Shown here in pieces: positions 15,746 through 23,108 of a stretch of DNA of 64,000 bases. Positions within the stretch are counted from its first letter, which is position 1. Every line of letters begins with the position of its first letter. The stretch is from Paludibacter propionicigenes WB4 (GTDB lineage: Bacteria; Bacteroidota; Bacteroidia; Bacteroidales; Paludibacteraceae), in NCBI RefSeq assembly GCF_000183135.1, contig NC_014734.1:372001-436000 (forward strand). The letters are read 5' to 3'. A program made the position numbers and the translations under genes. The notes beneath the pieces were generated by a model. It saw only the letters and a program-made list of their open reading frames with translations, was not told where the DNA came from and made no database searches.

Positions 15746-17101
15746 ATGACATTTGATAAATTAGATCTTATAGAGCCGATCTTAAACGCTCTCTCTCACG
15801 AAGGTTATACTCAACCTACACCTATTCAGGAAATTTCAATTCCAATTGTACTTAAAGGACATGATTTATTAGGCTGTGCTCAGACAGGCACAGGTAAAAC
15901 AGCTGCTTTTGCTATTCCTATCCTGCAGTTGTTGCAATTAAATAAAGGAGCCGAAAGAGCTCCACGCAAAATCAAAGCATTGATTGTAACTCCTACGCGC
16001 GAACTGGCTATCCAGATTGGCGAAAGCTTTGCAGCCTACGGTCGATTTATGAATTTGCGGCATACCGTTATCTTTGGTGGTGTACCGCAAGGAGCACAAG
16101 TTGGCGCACTTAAAATGGGCGTTGACATACTGATAGCTACACCGGGTCGTTTACTCGATTTGCAAACACAGGGATATGTGAAGTTGAATGAGCTTTCTAT
16201 ATTCGTATTGGATGAAGCCGATCGTATGCTTGATATGGGATTCATACATGATGTAAAAAAACTGATTAAAATCATTCCTGCTAAGCGTCAATCGCTTTTC
16301 TTTTCGGCTACTATGCCCGAATCGATACGAGTGCTGGCCGGTTCAATCCTTACGAATCCCGAAGAAGTGGCTGTTACTCCGGTTTCAACCACTGCCGAAA
16401 CTATTCAGCAAGAAATGTATTTTGTGGATGCAGTCAACAAAAAGGATTTGTTGATACATTTGTTGCAGGATAAATCAATTAAAACTGCTTTGGTGTTTAC
16501 GCGCACCAAACATGGTGCGGATAAGGTACAGCGTTTGCTCACGAAAGCTAGAATTAAAGCAGAAGCAATTCATGGCAATAAGTCTCAAAATGCCCGTCAG
16601 AATGCGTTGCGAAATTTTAAAGACAGAACAACGCGTGTTTTGGTAGCAACCGATATCGCAGCACGTGGTATTGATATTGATGATTTGAATCTTGTTATTA
16701 ATTATGAAATCCCGAATATCCCTGAAACCTATGTTCACCGTATAGGACGTACAGGTAGGGCAGGACTGGATGGAAAGGCTGTGTCGTTTTGCGATGCTGA
16801 AGAGCATGAATACCTGCGCGATATTCAAAAGCTAATTTCTATTCAGATTCCGGTAATTAAAGACCATCCGTTTCCGGCTGAAAACATGCCCGTAGTTGGT
16901 AAATCCAAGTCGAAATCAAAACCAAATCAGAATATCCGTCAGCCTAACCCGAATAAACCCAAAATTACACACAATAGAGCGCCGATAAGCAAAGCTGCTA
17001 CAGACAGTGCCGCTGAACCCAGAAAAGTAATTGCTCCACCTGTGAAAAACGAAGCTCCAGCGAAACCTGTAGTTTCAAAGAAATTTTGGGGTAGAAAGTA
17101 A
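15746..17101 (+). CDS. rhlE: DEAD-box RNA helicase, RhlE type
   Basis: The 451-residue product has all core helicase motifs: Q motif 'PTPIQ' (24-28), Walker A 'AQTGTGKT' (45-52), 'PTREL' (83-87), 'DEAD' (156-159) and 'SAT', then in the second RecA domain 'ARGIDI' and 'HRIGRTGR'. Residues ~380-451 form a basic, Lys/Pro/Asn-rich tail with no domain, typical of RhlE proteins and probably used for RNA contact. It unwinds RNA with ATP during ribosome assembly or mRNA decay in the cytoplasm. It is transcribed alone from a strong promoter and ends at a good terminator. A long leader and cold regulation are common in this family, but nothing here shows that. Confidence 0.9.
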   Translation: MTFDKLDLIEPILNALSHEGYTQPTPIQEISIPIVLKGHDLLGCAQTGTGKTAAFAIPILQLLQLNKGAERAPRKIKALIVTPTRELAIQIGESFAAYGRFMNLRHTVIFGGVPQGAQVGALKMGVDILIATPGRLLDLQTQGYVKLNELSIFVLDEADRMLDMGFIHDVKKLIKIIPAKRQSLFFSATMPESIRVLAGSILTNPEEVAVTPVSTTAETIQQEMYFVDAVNKKDLLIHLLQDKSIKTALVFTRTKHGADKVQRLLTKARIKAEAIHGNKSQNARQNALRNFKDRTTRVLVATDIAARGIDIDDLNLVINYEIPNIPETYVHRIGRTGRAGLDGKAVSFCDAEEHEYLRDIQKLISIQIPVIKDHPFPAENMPVVGKSKSKSKPNQNIRQPNPNKPKITHNRAPISKAATDSAAEPRKVIAPPVKNEAPAKPVVSKKFWGRK

Positions 17102-17125
17102 TCAATAACTTTTAGATACTATAAT

Positions 17126-17176
17126 AAGCAGAACAGAACCCTTTTTTGTAAGGAAGTTGTTCTGCTTTTTTTATTT
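17126..17176 (+). terminator. Terminator after rhlE
   Basis: AAGCAGAACA (17126-17135) pairs with TGTTCTGCTT (17159-17168), followed by a run of T residues. Confidence 0.8.
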
Positions 17177-17191
17177 CTATTAAACAATGAT

Positions 17192-17199
17192 TACCTTTG
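17192..17199 (+). promoter_or_regulatory. -7 promoter element for the AraC-family gene
   Basis: TACCTTTG, a full match to TAnnTTTG, lies 39 bp before the ATG at 17238 and immediately after the rhlE terminator. Confidence 0.6.
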
Positions 17200-17237
17200 T
17201 GGTGTTCTTGAATTATTAGGTTAACTATTGGTGTAAG

Positions 17238-18128
17238 ATGAATTTGCTGCATAAAGACATAAAAACATATTCGTTTACTGAGGCATCGCAGGGGTATGCC
17301 GGCTTTGCGCTGAAGAAGCTTGACGTTGTTTACCAAAATGCCAACGGAGAAGCTGACAGCCCTCACAGACACGATTATTACACTATTATTTTCATAGAGA
17401 AGGGCATAGGAACTCATTATATTGATTTTACTGAATTTCCTATCGTAGATAGTTCTATCTTTTTTATTCTTCCCGGGCAGATGCACCAAATAGAATTTAC
17501 TGACGAACCTCAGGGATGGGTTGTTACGTTTACCGAGGAATTCCTGATAGCTAATTCTATTCCTGATAAGCTGATAAATGACATTTATTTATTCAACGAT
17601 TACGGGCAATCGCCACCACTACCGATAAATGAGAATGATCTGCCGGTTTATCGAAATCTGTTGATTCAGATGGAACACTTTTCTCAGTCGTTACAAACCT
17701 ACACTCAGGAGGCTGTGGGCTCATTGGTCAAGGTATTTCTTATACAGAGTAATAATCATTGCAGCCTGCGCAAAAGTAACAACCCACAGTTGGTGGAAAC
17801 CAGTAACCACATACTACGTACTTTCAAGCAACAACTGAATCATAAATATGCTGTAGCGCATATGGTGTCAGATTATGCCGATGATTTATCCGTTACGAGT
17901 GACTACCTCAATAAAACGGTGAAAAACTTAACCGGTAAATCGGCCAAAGACCATATACAGAGCAAATTAATAACAGAAGCTAAACGTTCCTTACTGTTTA
18001 GCAATATCAGCAACAAAGAGCTGGCTTACGAGCTTGGCTTTGATGAAGCTGCTCACTTTAATAATTTTTTTAAGAAAATTACCGGTCAAACTCCATCCGA
18101 ATTTCGTGTTTCAGCACGTCAGTCCTGA
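17238..18128 (+). CDS. AraC-family transcriptional regulator
   Basis: The 296-residue product has an N-terminal cupin-like sensor domain ('SPHRHDYYTIIFIEKG', 'FFILPGQMHQI', residues ~40-95) and a C-terminal AraC/XylS DNA-binding domain (residues ~195-290) with two helix-turn-helix units: 'VTSDYLNKTVKNLTGKSA', then 'NISNKELAYELGFDEAAHF' and 'FFKKITGQTPSEFR'. Such proteins activate nearby genes in response to a small ligand or redox signal. The pirin and DoxX genes downstream, in the same direction, are the natural candidates. In other Bacteroidota similar AraC-pirin-DoxX neighbourhoods suggest a redox or aromatic-compound response, but that is inference. Confidence 0.85.
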   Translation: MNLLHKDIKTYSFTEASQGYAGFALKKLDVVYQNANGEADSPHRHDYYTIIFIEKGIGTHYIDFTEFPIVDSSIFFILPGQMHQIEFTDEPQGWVVTFTEEFLIANSIPDKLINDIYLFNDYGQSPPLPINENDLPVYRNLLIQMEHFSQSLQTYTQEAVGSLVKVFLIQSNNHCSLRKSNNPQLVETSNHILRTFKQQLNHKYAVAHMVSDYADDLSVTSDYLNKTVKNLTGKSAKDHIQSKLITEAKRSLLFSNISNKELAYELGFDEAAHFNNFFKKITGQTPSEFRVSARQS

Positions 18129-18180
18129 TTTTTGCAATCATTAGCCTGATTTCATTACCTCCCTCTGCGTTTTGTCGCCG

Positions 18181-18188
18181 TACCTTTG
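18181..18188 (+). promoter_or_regulatory. -7 promoter element for the pirin gene
   Basis: TACCTTTG matches TAnnTTTG. It lies 145 bp upstream of the pirin ATG, so the transcript would include the palindromic repeat at 18211-18314 in its leader. The -33 element is poor. Confidence 0.5.
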
Positions 18189-18210
18189 TCGTATCAAAAA
18201 AATAAACACG

Positions 18211-18314
18211 ACCCCTAACCCCTAAAGGGGAATTGAGCTAGTAAATCTATTATATTTTGATCTTTAATTTTTAAAGACAATACTAATCAAGTTTCCCTTT
18301 AGGGGCTAGGGGTT
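18211..18314. repeat. REP-like palindrome, CCCCTAA/GGGG family, copy 1
   Basis: ACCCCTAACCCCTAAAGGGG (18211-18230) and TTCCCTTTAGGGGCTAGGGG (18293-18312) are near-perfect reverse complements flanking an A+T-rich centre of about 60 bp. Related sequences occur at 58601-58622 (half copy) and 61581-61679. Confidence 0.7.
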
Positions 18315-18332
18315 AAAAAAAACGACACAATT

Positions 18333-19043
18333 ATGAAAACAATTTTGCATAAATCAGGCACACGCGGTCATGCCAATCATGGTTGGCTTGATACTCACCA
18401 CACTTTCAGCTTTGCAAATTATTACAATCCAGAACGGGTTAATTTCGGTGCTCTACGGGTATTGAACGATGATTGGATTGCCAGTGGAGAGGGTTTTGGA
18501 ACACATCCGCACGATAATATGGAAATCATTACTATTCCATTGATCGGAGCTGTAGAGCACAAAGACAGCATGGGTAACCACGGTGAAATAGCTGCCGGAG
18601 AAATTCAGGTGATGAGTGCCGGAACCGGAATTTTTCACAGTGAGTTCAACCGAAATAAAGATCAGGAATTACAGCTATTGCAAATTTGGGTGATACCGAA
18701 TAAAAGAAATGTAACTCCGCGCTATGATCAGATTTCATTGGCCGGAGTTGAGAAACCTGATGAGTTGTACCAGATACTTTCGCCAAATCCTAACGATCAG
18801 GGAGTGTGGATACATCAGAATGCATGGTTTCATTTGGGAGACTTATCCGAAGGCTGGAAAGGAAATTATGAATTAAAAGATAAGAATAACGGTGCATACT
18901 TCTTTGTGATAGAAGGAGAAGTGACGGTTGCGGGTCAGAAACTAAGCAAGCGCGACGGATTGGGAGTAAGCGAAGTATCTTCGATAGAGATATCTTCTGA
19001 AGGATTATCCAAGCTGCTTATAATGGAAGTTCCTATGCGTTGA
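18333..19043 (+). CDS. Pirin-family cupin protein (YhhW-like)
   Basis: The 236-residue product is a two-cupin pirin. The metal site of the N-terminal cupin is complete: H58 and H60 ('FGTHPHDNMEI'), H102 and E104 ('GTGIFHSEFN'), matching the spacing in E. coli YhhW. Other family landmarks are 'DTHHTFSFANYY' and 'FGALRVLNDD' near the start. YhhW-type pirins can oxidise quercetin in vitro and bind Fe, Zn or Cu. The physiological substrate is unknown. It is followed after 86 bp by a DoxX gene and preceded by an AraC regulator, so all three may form one response unit. Confidence 0.88.
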   Translation: MKTILHKSGTRGHANHGWLDTHHTFSFANYYNPERVNFGALRVLNDDWIASGEGFGTHPHDNMEIITIPLIGAVEHKDSMGNHGEIAAGEIQVMSAGTGIFHSEFNRNKDQELQLLQIWVIPNKRNVTPRYDQISLAGVEKPDELYQILSPNPNDQGVWIHQNAWFHLGDLSEGWKGNYELKDKNNGAYFFVIEGEVTVAGQKLSKRDGLGVSEVSSIEISSEGLSKLLIMEVPMR

Positions 19044-19129
19044 AACCGAAATAAATTAAAACTCATACAATTAAATATACAAACCGGGTCTTTGAATTTT
19101 ATAAAGCAGACCTGACACAAAACAAAAAA

Positions 19130-19594
19130 ATGATTATGAAAACAATTAAACAATTTTTAGCTACAGATCAACAATCATGGTCTTTATTAGTATCGCGCCT
19201 GGCATTAGGTATCGTAATTTTACCTCATGGTATGCAAAAAGCACTTGGTCTTTTTGGCGGATACGGATTCTCCGGAACAATAGGAGCTTTTCAATCGATG
19301 GGAATGCCTTATTTGATTGGCGTACTTGTTATACTTGCCGAATTTGTAGGTGCTATAGGAATTATCTTTGGTTTAGGAACCCGTTTTATGGCCTTTTCGG
19401 TTGGTTTAACTATGGCCGGAGCAGCTTTCCTGGGCGGACATATCAATAACGGTTTCTTTATGAACTGGTTTGGAATGCAAAAAGGTGAAGGAATAGAGTA
19501 TTTTATTCTGGTAGTCGGTCTGGCAATTGCTTTACTGATTGGAGGTAGCGGTAAATTTTCTTTCGATAATTTGATTTCGAAGAAAATCAGCTAA
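19130..19594 (+). CDS. DoxX-family membrane protein
   Basis: The 154-residue product has four membrane helices and the DoxX pattern: 'LVSRLALGIVILPHGMQKAL' (residues ~20-40), 'GVLVILAEFVGAIGIIFGLG', 'MAFSVGLTMAGAAF' and 'FILVVGLAIALLIGGSG'. Two starts are possible (19130 and 19136). DoxX proteins are poorly understood inner-membrane proteins, some linked to redox or thiosulfate metabolism and oxidative stress. Its placement behind pirin is frequent and suggests a shared function, which is inference. A strong terminator shared with the convergent rplI follows. Confidence 0.85.
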   Translation: MIMKTIKQFLATDQQSWSLLVSRLALGIVILPHGMQKALGLFGGYGFSGTIGAFQSMGMPYLIGVLVILAEFVGAIGIIFGLGTRFMAFSVGLTMAGAAFLGGHINNGFFMNWFGMQKGEGIEYFILVVGLAIALLIGGSGKFSFDNLISKKIS

Positions 19595-19611
19595 GAATCG
19601 CTGAAGATTAT

Positions 19612-19652
19612 AAAAAAGACCGATATGCAAATTTGCGTATCGGTCTTTTCTG
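19612..19652. terminator. Bidirectional terminator between DoxX gene and rplI
   Basis: AAAAGACCGATATGC pairs with GCGTATCGGTCTTTT around the centre AAATTT, with T-rich flanks on both strands. It serves the convergent transcripts. Confidence 0.85.
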
Positions 19653-19668
19653 TTTTTGAATTGCGAAA

Positions 19669-20112
19669 TTATTCTGCTACAACTTCGAAAGCAACTTCTA
19701 CGCTTACTTCTTTGTGTAGTTTTAAAGTAGCTTTGTAAGAACCAATTTCCTTTACAGCATCTTTAATAACAATTACTTTACGATCAACTGTGAAACCAGC
19801 TTTTTCGAATGCATCTGCCAATTGGATAGGACCAACAGCACCAAAGATTTTGCCGGTAGTGCTTGTTTTTGCACCTACTGTCAATGTGATATCTTTTACT
19901 TTTTCAGCTAATTCGATAGCATCGTTTTTCAGACGTTCTAATTTGTGAGCACGTTGTTTCAAATCTTCAGCCAACATTTTTTTAGCCGATTCAGTAGCTA
20001 TGATGGCTTTTTTTGTTGGAATCAGAAAGTTACGTCCGTAACCATCTTTTACTTTAACGATATCGCCTTTGTAACCCAAGTTGGTTACATCTTCTTTTAA
20101 TATAATTTCCAT
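19669..20112 (-). CDS. rplI: 50S ribosomal protein L9
   Basis: The 147-residue product matches L9: an N-terminal domain starting 'MEIILKEDVTNLGYKGDIVK' with 'GYGRNFLIP', a long connecting helix (residues ~42-75, Lys/Glu-rich) and a C-terminal RNA-binding domain ('VGAKTSTTGKIFGAV'). L9 binds 23S rRNA near the L1 stalk and helps keep the reading frame. It is the last gene of the rpsF-rpsR-rplI operon, 19 bp after rpsR. Confidence 0.97.
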   Translation of the reverse strand: MEIILKEDVTNLGYKGDIVKVKDGYGRNFLIPTKKAIIATESAKKMLAEDLKQRAHKLERLKNDAIELAEKVKDITLTVGAKTSTTGKIFGAVGPIQLADAFEKAGFTVDRKVIVIKDAVKEIGSYKATLKLHKEVSVEVAFEVVAE

Positions 20113-20131
20113 ACTTTTTCCTCCTTCTTTA

Positions 20132-20401
20132 TTATTTCATCATATCGGTTACATAAGGAAGCAACGCAATATGGCGTGCTCTTTTAACTGCTTGAGCTAC
20201 TTTACGTTGAAATTTCAACGAAGTACCGGTAAGGCGACGTGGAAGGATTTTTCCTTGTTCGTTCAAGAATTTTTTCAAAAATTCAGGATCTTTGTAATCA
20301 ATGTAACGAATACCGCTTTTTTTGAAGCGACAATATTTTTTCTTTTTTACATCAACTGATGGTGGAGTCAAATATCTGATATCTCCGTTGTTTGCTGCCA
20401 T
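20132..20401 (-). CDS. rpsR: 30S ribosomal protein S18
   Basis: The 89-residue product contains the S18 core: '[20 protein letters not shown]' near the start, '[20 protein letters not shown]' and '[13 protein letters not shown]'. It forms a pair with S6 on the platform of the small subunit. The length and the Bacteroidota-type N-terminal extension are normal. It sits 3 bp downstream of rpsF. Confidence 0.97.
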   Translation of the reverse strand: MAANNGDIRYLTPPSVDVKKKKYCRFKKSGIRYIDYKDPEFLKKFLNEQGKILPRRLTGTSLKFQRKVAQAVKRARHIALLPYVTDMMK

Positions 20402-20404
20402 GGT

Positions 20405-20755
20405 TTAGTTCTCCTTTACTTCTTTAGATTTGACATTTTTTCTTTTTTCAGCGTACTCGAATGCATATTTGTCCAAACGGAACGATAAGAAACGGAGTAC
20501 ACGTTCGTCGCGACGGAATTGAGTTTCCAGTGTAGCGATTACTGTAGGTTCTGCATCAAATTGAAGCAATGAATAAAAACCAGTTGATTTCTTTTGGATA
20601 GGATATTGCAATTTGCGTAATCCCCAATTTTCCTCATTGGTAATAGTCGCGCCATTTTCTGTCAAAATGGTCTTGAATTTTTCTACCGCTTCCTTCATCT
20701 GTACATCAGACAAAACGGGAGTTAAAATGAAAACGGTTTCATAATGATTTAACAT
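20405..20755 (-). CDS. rpsF: 30S ribosomal protein S6
   Basis: The 116-residue product starts '[17 protein letters not shown]', the usual S6 beginning, and contains '[19 protein letters not shown]' and '[19 protein letters not shown]'. It has a short Lys/Glu-rich tail. S6 binds S18 and 16S rRNA. It is the first gene of the S6-S18-L9 operon and has a promoter element 53 bp upstream. Confidence 0.97.
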   Translation of the reverse strand: MLNHYETVFILTPVLSDVQMKEAVEKFKTILTENGATITNEENWGLRKLQYPIQKKSTGFYSLLQFDAEPTVIATLETQFRRDERVLRFLSFRLDKYAFEYAEKRKNVKSKEVKEN

Positions 20756-20807
20756 ACTGTTTGTTAGCTTTTTAGTAATTAATACTTAGTTTTTTATTAA
20801 AGCGGGG

Positions 20808-20815
20808 CAAAGGTA
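20808..20815 (-). promoter_or_regulatory. -7 promoter element of the rpsF-rpsR-rplI operon
   Basis: CAAAGGTA on the plus strand reads TACCTTTG on the minus strand. A CAAT word at 20835-20838 gives an ATTG -33-like element at 19-bp spacing. The leader between here and rpsF is short (about 45 nt) and shows no obvious S6:S18 autoregulatory hairpin. Confidence 0.65.
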
Positions 20816-20930
20816 CAAATAATTCTTTGATTGACAATACCATTGAATAGGAAAATTCGTCTTTCAATTTGTAAAACAGGTTCGTTTTGAGAATACTATT
20901 TAAGATTAACGTATAGTGATATAAATAGCA

Positions 20931-20964
20931 CGGCTTTGAGTTTTATATTCAAAGTCGTTTTTTT
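20931..20964 (+). terminator. Orphan intrinsic terminator between rpsF and amtB
   Basis: CGGCTTTGA (20931-20939) pairs with TCAAAGTCG (20949-20957), allowing a G-U pair, followed by eight T residues. No gene ends here on the plus strand. It could end a small RNA starting within 20820-20930 or protect amtB from read-through. Confidence 0.55.
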
Positions 20965-21091
20965 AGGCATAAAATTATAGATATTCAATTTTATTGAATT
21001 AATATGCAAAAACTAAACAGTCTTAGGCTTAAAGACATATCCTTTTGATAATAAAAATCAGTAGTTTATGACAATTTGAACTTCAAAAGGA

Positions 21092-21119
21092 ATATTTCCT
21101 ACATTTAGGTAGGAAATAT
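21092..21119. promoter_or_regulatory. Candidate operator, 11-bp perfect dyad upstream of amtB
   Basis: ATATTTCCTAC and GTAGGAAATAT form a perfect inverted repeat with a 6-nt centre. It ends 13 bp before the -7 element of amtB, overlapping where the -33 element should be. It has no T-run, so it is more likely a protein-binding site than a terminator. Confidence 0.6.
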
Positions 21120-21132
21120 GGACATATTTATG

Positions 21133-21140
21133 TAGTTTTG
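21133..21140 (+). promoter_or_regulatory. -7 promoter element of amtB
   Basis: TAGTTTTG matches TAnnTTTG, 22 bp before the amtB ATG. The leader would be only about 15 nt. Confidence 0.6.
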
Positions 21141-21162
21141 CGCCAAACTAAAAAACACCATT

Positions 21163-22395
21163 ATGTTAGATGTAGGATTGACCACGTTTATGATCTTGGC
21201 CACCAGTCTCGTCATGCTTATGACGCCGGGATTAGCTTTCTTTTACGGAGGTTTAGGCTGTAAAAAAAACATTTTAAGTATTATGATGCAGAGCTTTGTT
21301 TCTATGGGAATAAGCACTGTTCTTTGGTTCGCATTTGGATATTCTGTTTGCTTTAGTGGCAACTTACATTCAGGCACCGACTTTTTTGGAATTTTGGGTA
21401 ATCTGGATAAAGCATTTTATCACGGAATTACGCCATCTACTCTTTACTCGCCCGATAAGCGTTTTCCGGAGTACATTTTTATTGCTTATCAAATGATGTT
21501 TGCGATTATTACTCCGGCTCTGATAACCGGTGCATTCATCAATCGGGTTTCATTTAAATCCTACATTTTTTTCCTCGTGTTGTGGCAAATTTTTGTGTAT
21601 TACCCGTTTGTTCACATGGTATGGGGCGGTGGTTTGCTTGCCGAATGGGGTGTGTTCGATTTTGCAGGTGGTATCACGGTACATGCTACGGCCGGGTTTG
21701 CAGCATTGGCGTCGGTTTACTTTGTGGGGCGCCGGCAAGAGAAAACTGATCCGAATAACATTCCGCTGGTTGCCATTGGTACAGCATTGCTCTGGTTCGG
21801 TTGGTACGGATTTAATGCCGGAAGTGAGCTGGCGGTAAATTCTGTTACAATTTCGGCCTTTCTCAACACAGATACTGCCGCTTCATTTGCCGCTATTACC
21901 TGGTTGTTGATAGAATGGAATACAGGCAAAAAGAAACCGACATTTATTGGTTTGATGACAGGGGCTGTTGCCGGACTGGCTACCATTACTCCGGCAGCCG
22001 GATACGTTGATATTTATTCAGCGGCCATTATCGGTATCATTGCGGCTGTAGGTTGTTTTCTGGCAGTTAAGTTTAAAGAACACAAAGGCTGGGACGATGC
22101 GCTGGATGTATGGGGAGTACACGGCATGGGTGGAGTAATCGGAACTATTTGCCTGGGTTTCTTTGCCAACAGTGCTATTAATGCTGCCGTTCCTAATGGC
22201 ATTTTCTTTGGCGGCGACGGTATGTTGTTGCTGAAAGAGTGTGTGGCTATTTTGTTTGCCATCAGCTATGCCTTTATATTTACCGTTTTGTTGTTTAAAA
22301 CTATCAATAAATTTATTCCTGTTCGTGTATCTAACATAGAACAAACTGTAGGACTGGATTTAATTCACCACGGTGAGGTAGCGCGCCAACAATAG
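21163..22395 (+). CDS. amtB: Ammonium transporter
   Basis: The 410-residue product has 11 membrane helices, starting 'FMILATSLVMLMTPGLAFFYGGL'. The conserved Asp in 'FDFAGG' (about 166) and the twin pore histidines, H174 in 'GGITVHATAG' and the His of 'DVWGVHGMGGVIG' near residue 317, are present, as in E. coli AmtB (D160, H168, H318). It imports ammonium across the inner membrane under nitrogen limitation. No glnK/PII gene follows before the terminator, which is unusual because amtB is commonly paired with glnK. The dyad at 21092-21119 is the likely control site. Confidence 0.95.
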   Translation: MLDVGLTTFMILATSLVMLMTPGLAFFYGGLGCKKNILSIMMQSFVSMGISTVLWFAFGYSVCFSGNLHSGTDFFGILGNLDKAFYHGITPSTLYSPDKRFPEYIFIAYQMMFAIITPALITGAFINRVSFKSYIFFLVLWQIFVYYPFVHMVWGGGLLAEWGVFDFAGGITVHATAGFAALASVYFVGRRQEKTDPNNIPLVAIGTALLWFGWYGFNAGSELAVNSVTISAFLNTDTAASFAAITWLLIEWNTGKKKPTFIGLMTGAVAGLATITPAAGYVDIYSAAIIGIIAAVGCFLAVKFKEHKGWDDALDVWGVHGMGGVIGTICLGFFANSAINAAVPNGIFFGGDGMLLLKECVAILFAISYAFIFTVLLFKTINKFIPVRVSNIEQTVGLDLIHHGEVARQQ

Positions 22396-22412
22396 AACAC
22401 CCACATTATAGA

Positions 22413-22455
22413 ACAAGCCATGATGAATATTTGAGTTCATCATGGCTTGTTTCGT
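22413..22455 (+). terminator. Terminator after amtB
   Basis: ACAAGCCATGATGAA (22413-22427) pairs perfectly with TTCATCATGGCTTGT (22436-22450), followed by a T-rich stretch. Confidence 0.85.
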
Positions 22456-22483
22456 TTTTATGCAGTAATAAAGAGATTTTACA

Positions 22484-22861
22484 TCATTCTGTACGGGTAT
22501 ATTTACCGAAATGAATGGCTAATAATAACCAGGCTATGAGCCAGGCCACACCGCCAAAGGGAGTAATGATACCCAATGCTTTGATGCCGGTGATAGCAAG
22601 AGCGTATAATGACCCCGAGAATAAAACTATTCCTGCCATAAATAGATATGCAGCAGTTTTGAGTGATTTCGATGGTTGCAAATACAGTAGTATTCCTGTT
22701 GCCAGCAATGCGAAAGTGTGATAGAAATGATACTGAACGCCGGTTTTATAAACCTCAAGCATATCGGGTGTTATCATTTTTTTGATAATATGAGCCCCGA
22801 AAGCTCCGAGCGCTACTGCCAGCATGCCGCTGATGGCTGCGGTTACGAATATTTGTTTCAT
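22484..22861 (-). CDS. DUF423 family membrane protein (YgdD-like)
   Basis: The 125-residue product shows the DUF423 pattern: 'GMLAVALGAFGAH' near the N-terminus, 'VYKTGVQYHFYHTFALL' (with the conserved H-x-x-x-H) around residues 40-55, then 'FSGSLYALAITG' and 'ITPFGGVAWLIAWLLLAI'. It has four membrane helices. The family is widespread and its function is unknown. It is convergent with amtB. Confidence 0.88.
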   Translation of the reverse strand: MKQIFVTAAISGMLAVALGAFGAHIIKKMITPDMLEVYKTGVQYHFYHTFALLATGILLYLQPSKSLKTAAYLFMAGIVLFSGSLYALAITGIKALGIITPFGGVAWLIAWLLLAIHFGKYTRTE

Positions 22862-22910
22862 GCGGTTTTATTGTTAAGCAAATGATAATCATTGTTGATA
22901 TGTTTTTTTT

Positions 22911-23067
22911 GTCACATAGTTCACACTAGTTTTAAATAGGAGATATAAGACTAAGAACACATAGCATTATCCCGAATACGGGATAATTTCAGACTGAGCA
23001 AGAGTATCGTCAGATACTCTTTACTATGTGACCTAAGTCTTTTTCTCTCATGATTTCTATGTGTTCT
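22911..23067. repeat. Structured intergenic element with nested hairpins
   Basis: The outer words GTCACATAGT (22911-22920) / ACTATGTGAC (23023-23032) and AGAACACATAG (22954-22964) / CTATGTGTTCT (23057-23067) pair. They enclose two tight hairpins, ATTATCCCG-aata-CGGGATAAT (22966-22987) and AGAGTATC-gtca-GATACTCT (23001-23020). It lies downstream of the ABC genes (minus) and upstream of the DUF423 gene. Confidence 0.5.
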
Positions 23068-23108
23068 ACTGTGGTAAAATATATCATTAAATATTAGCAA
23101 CTACTTTC

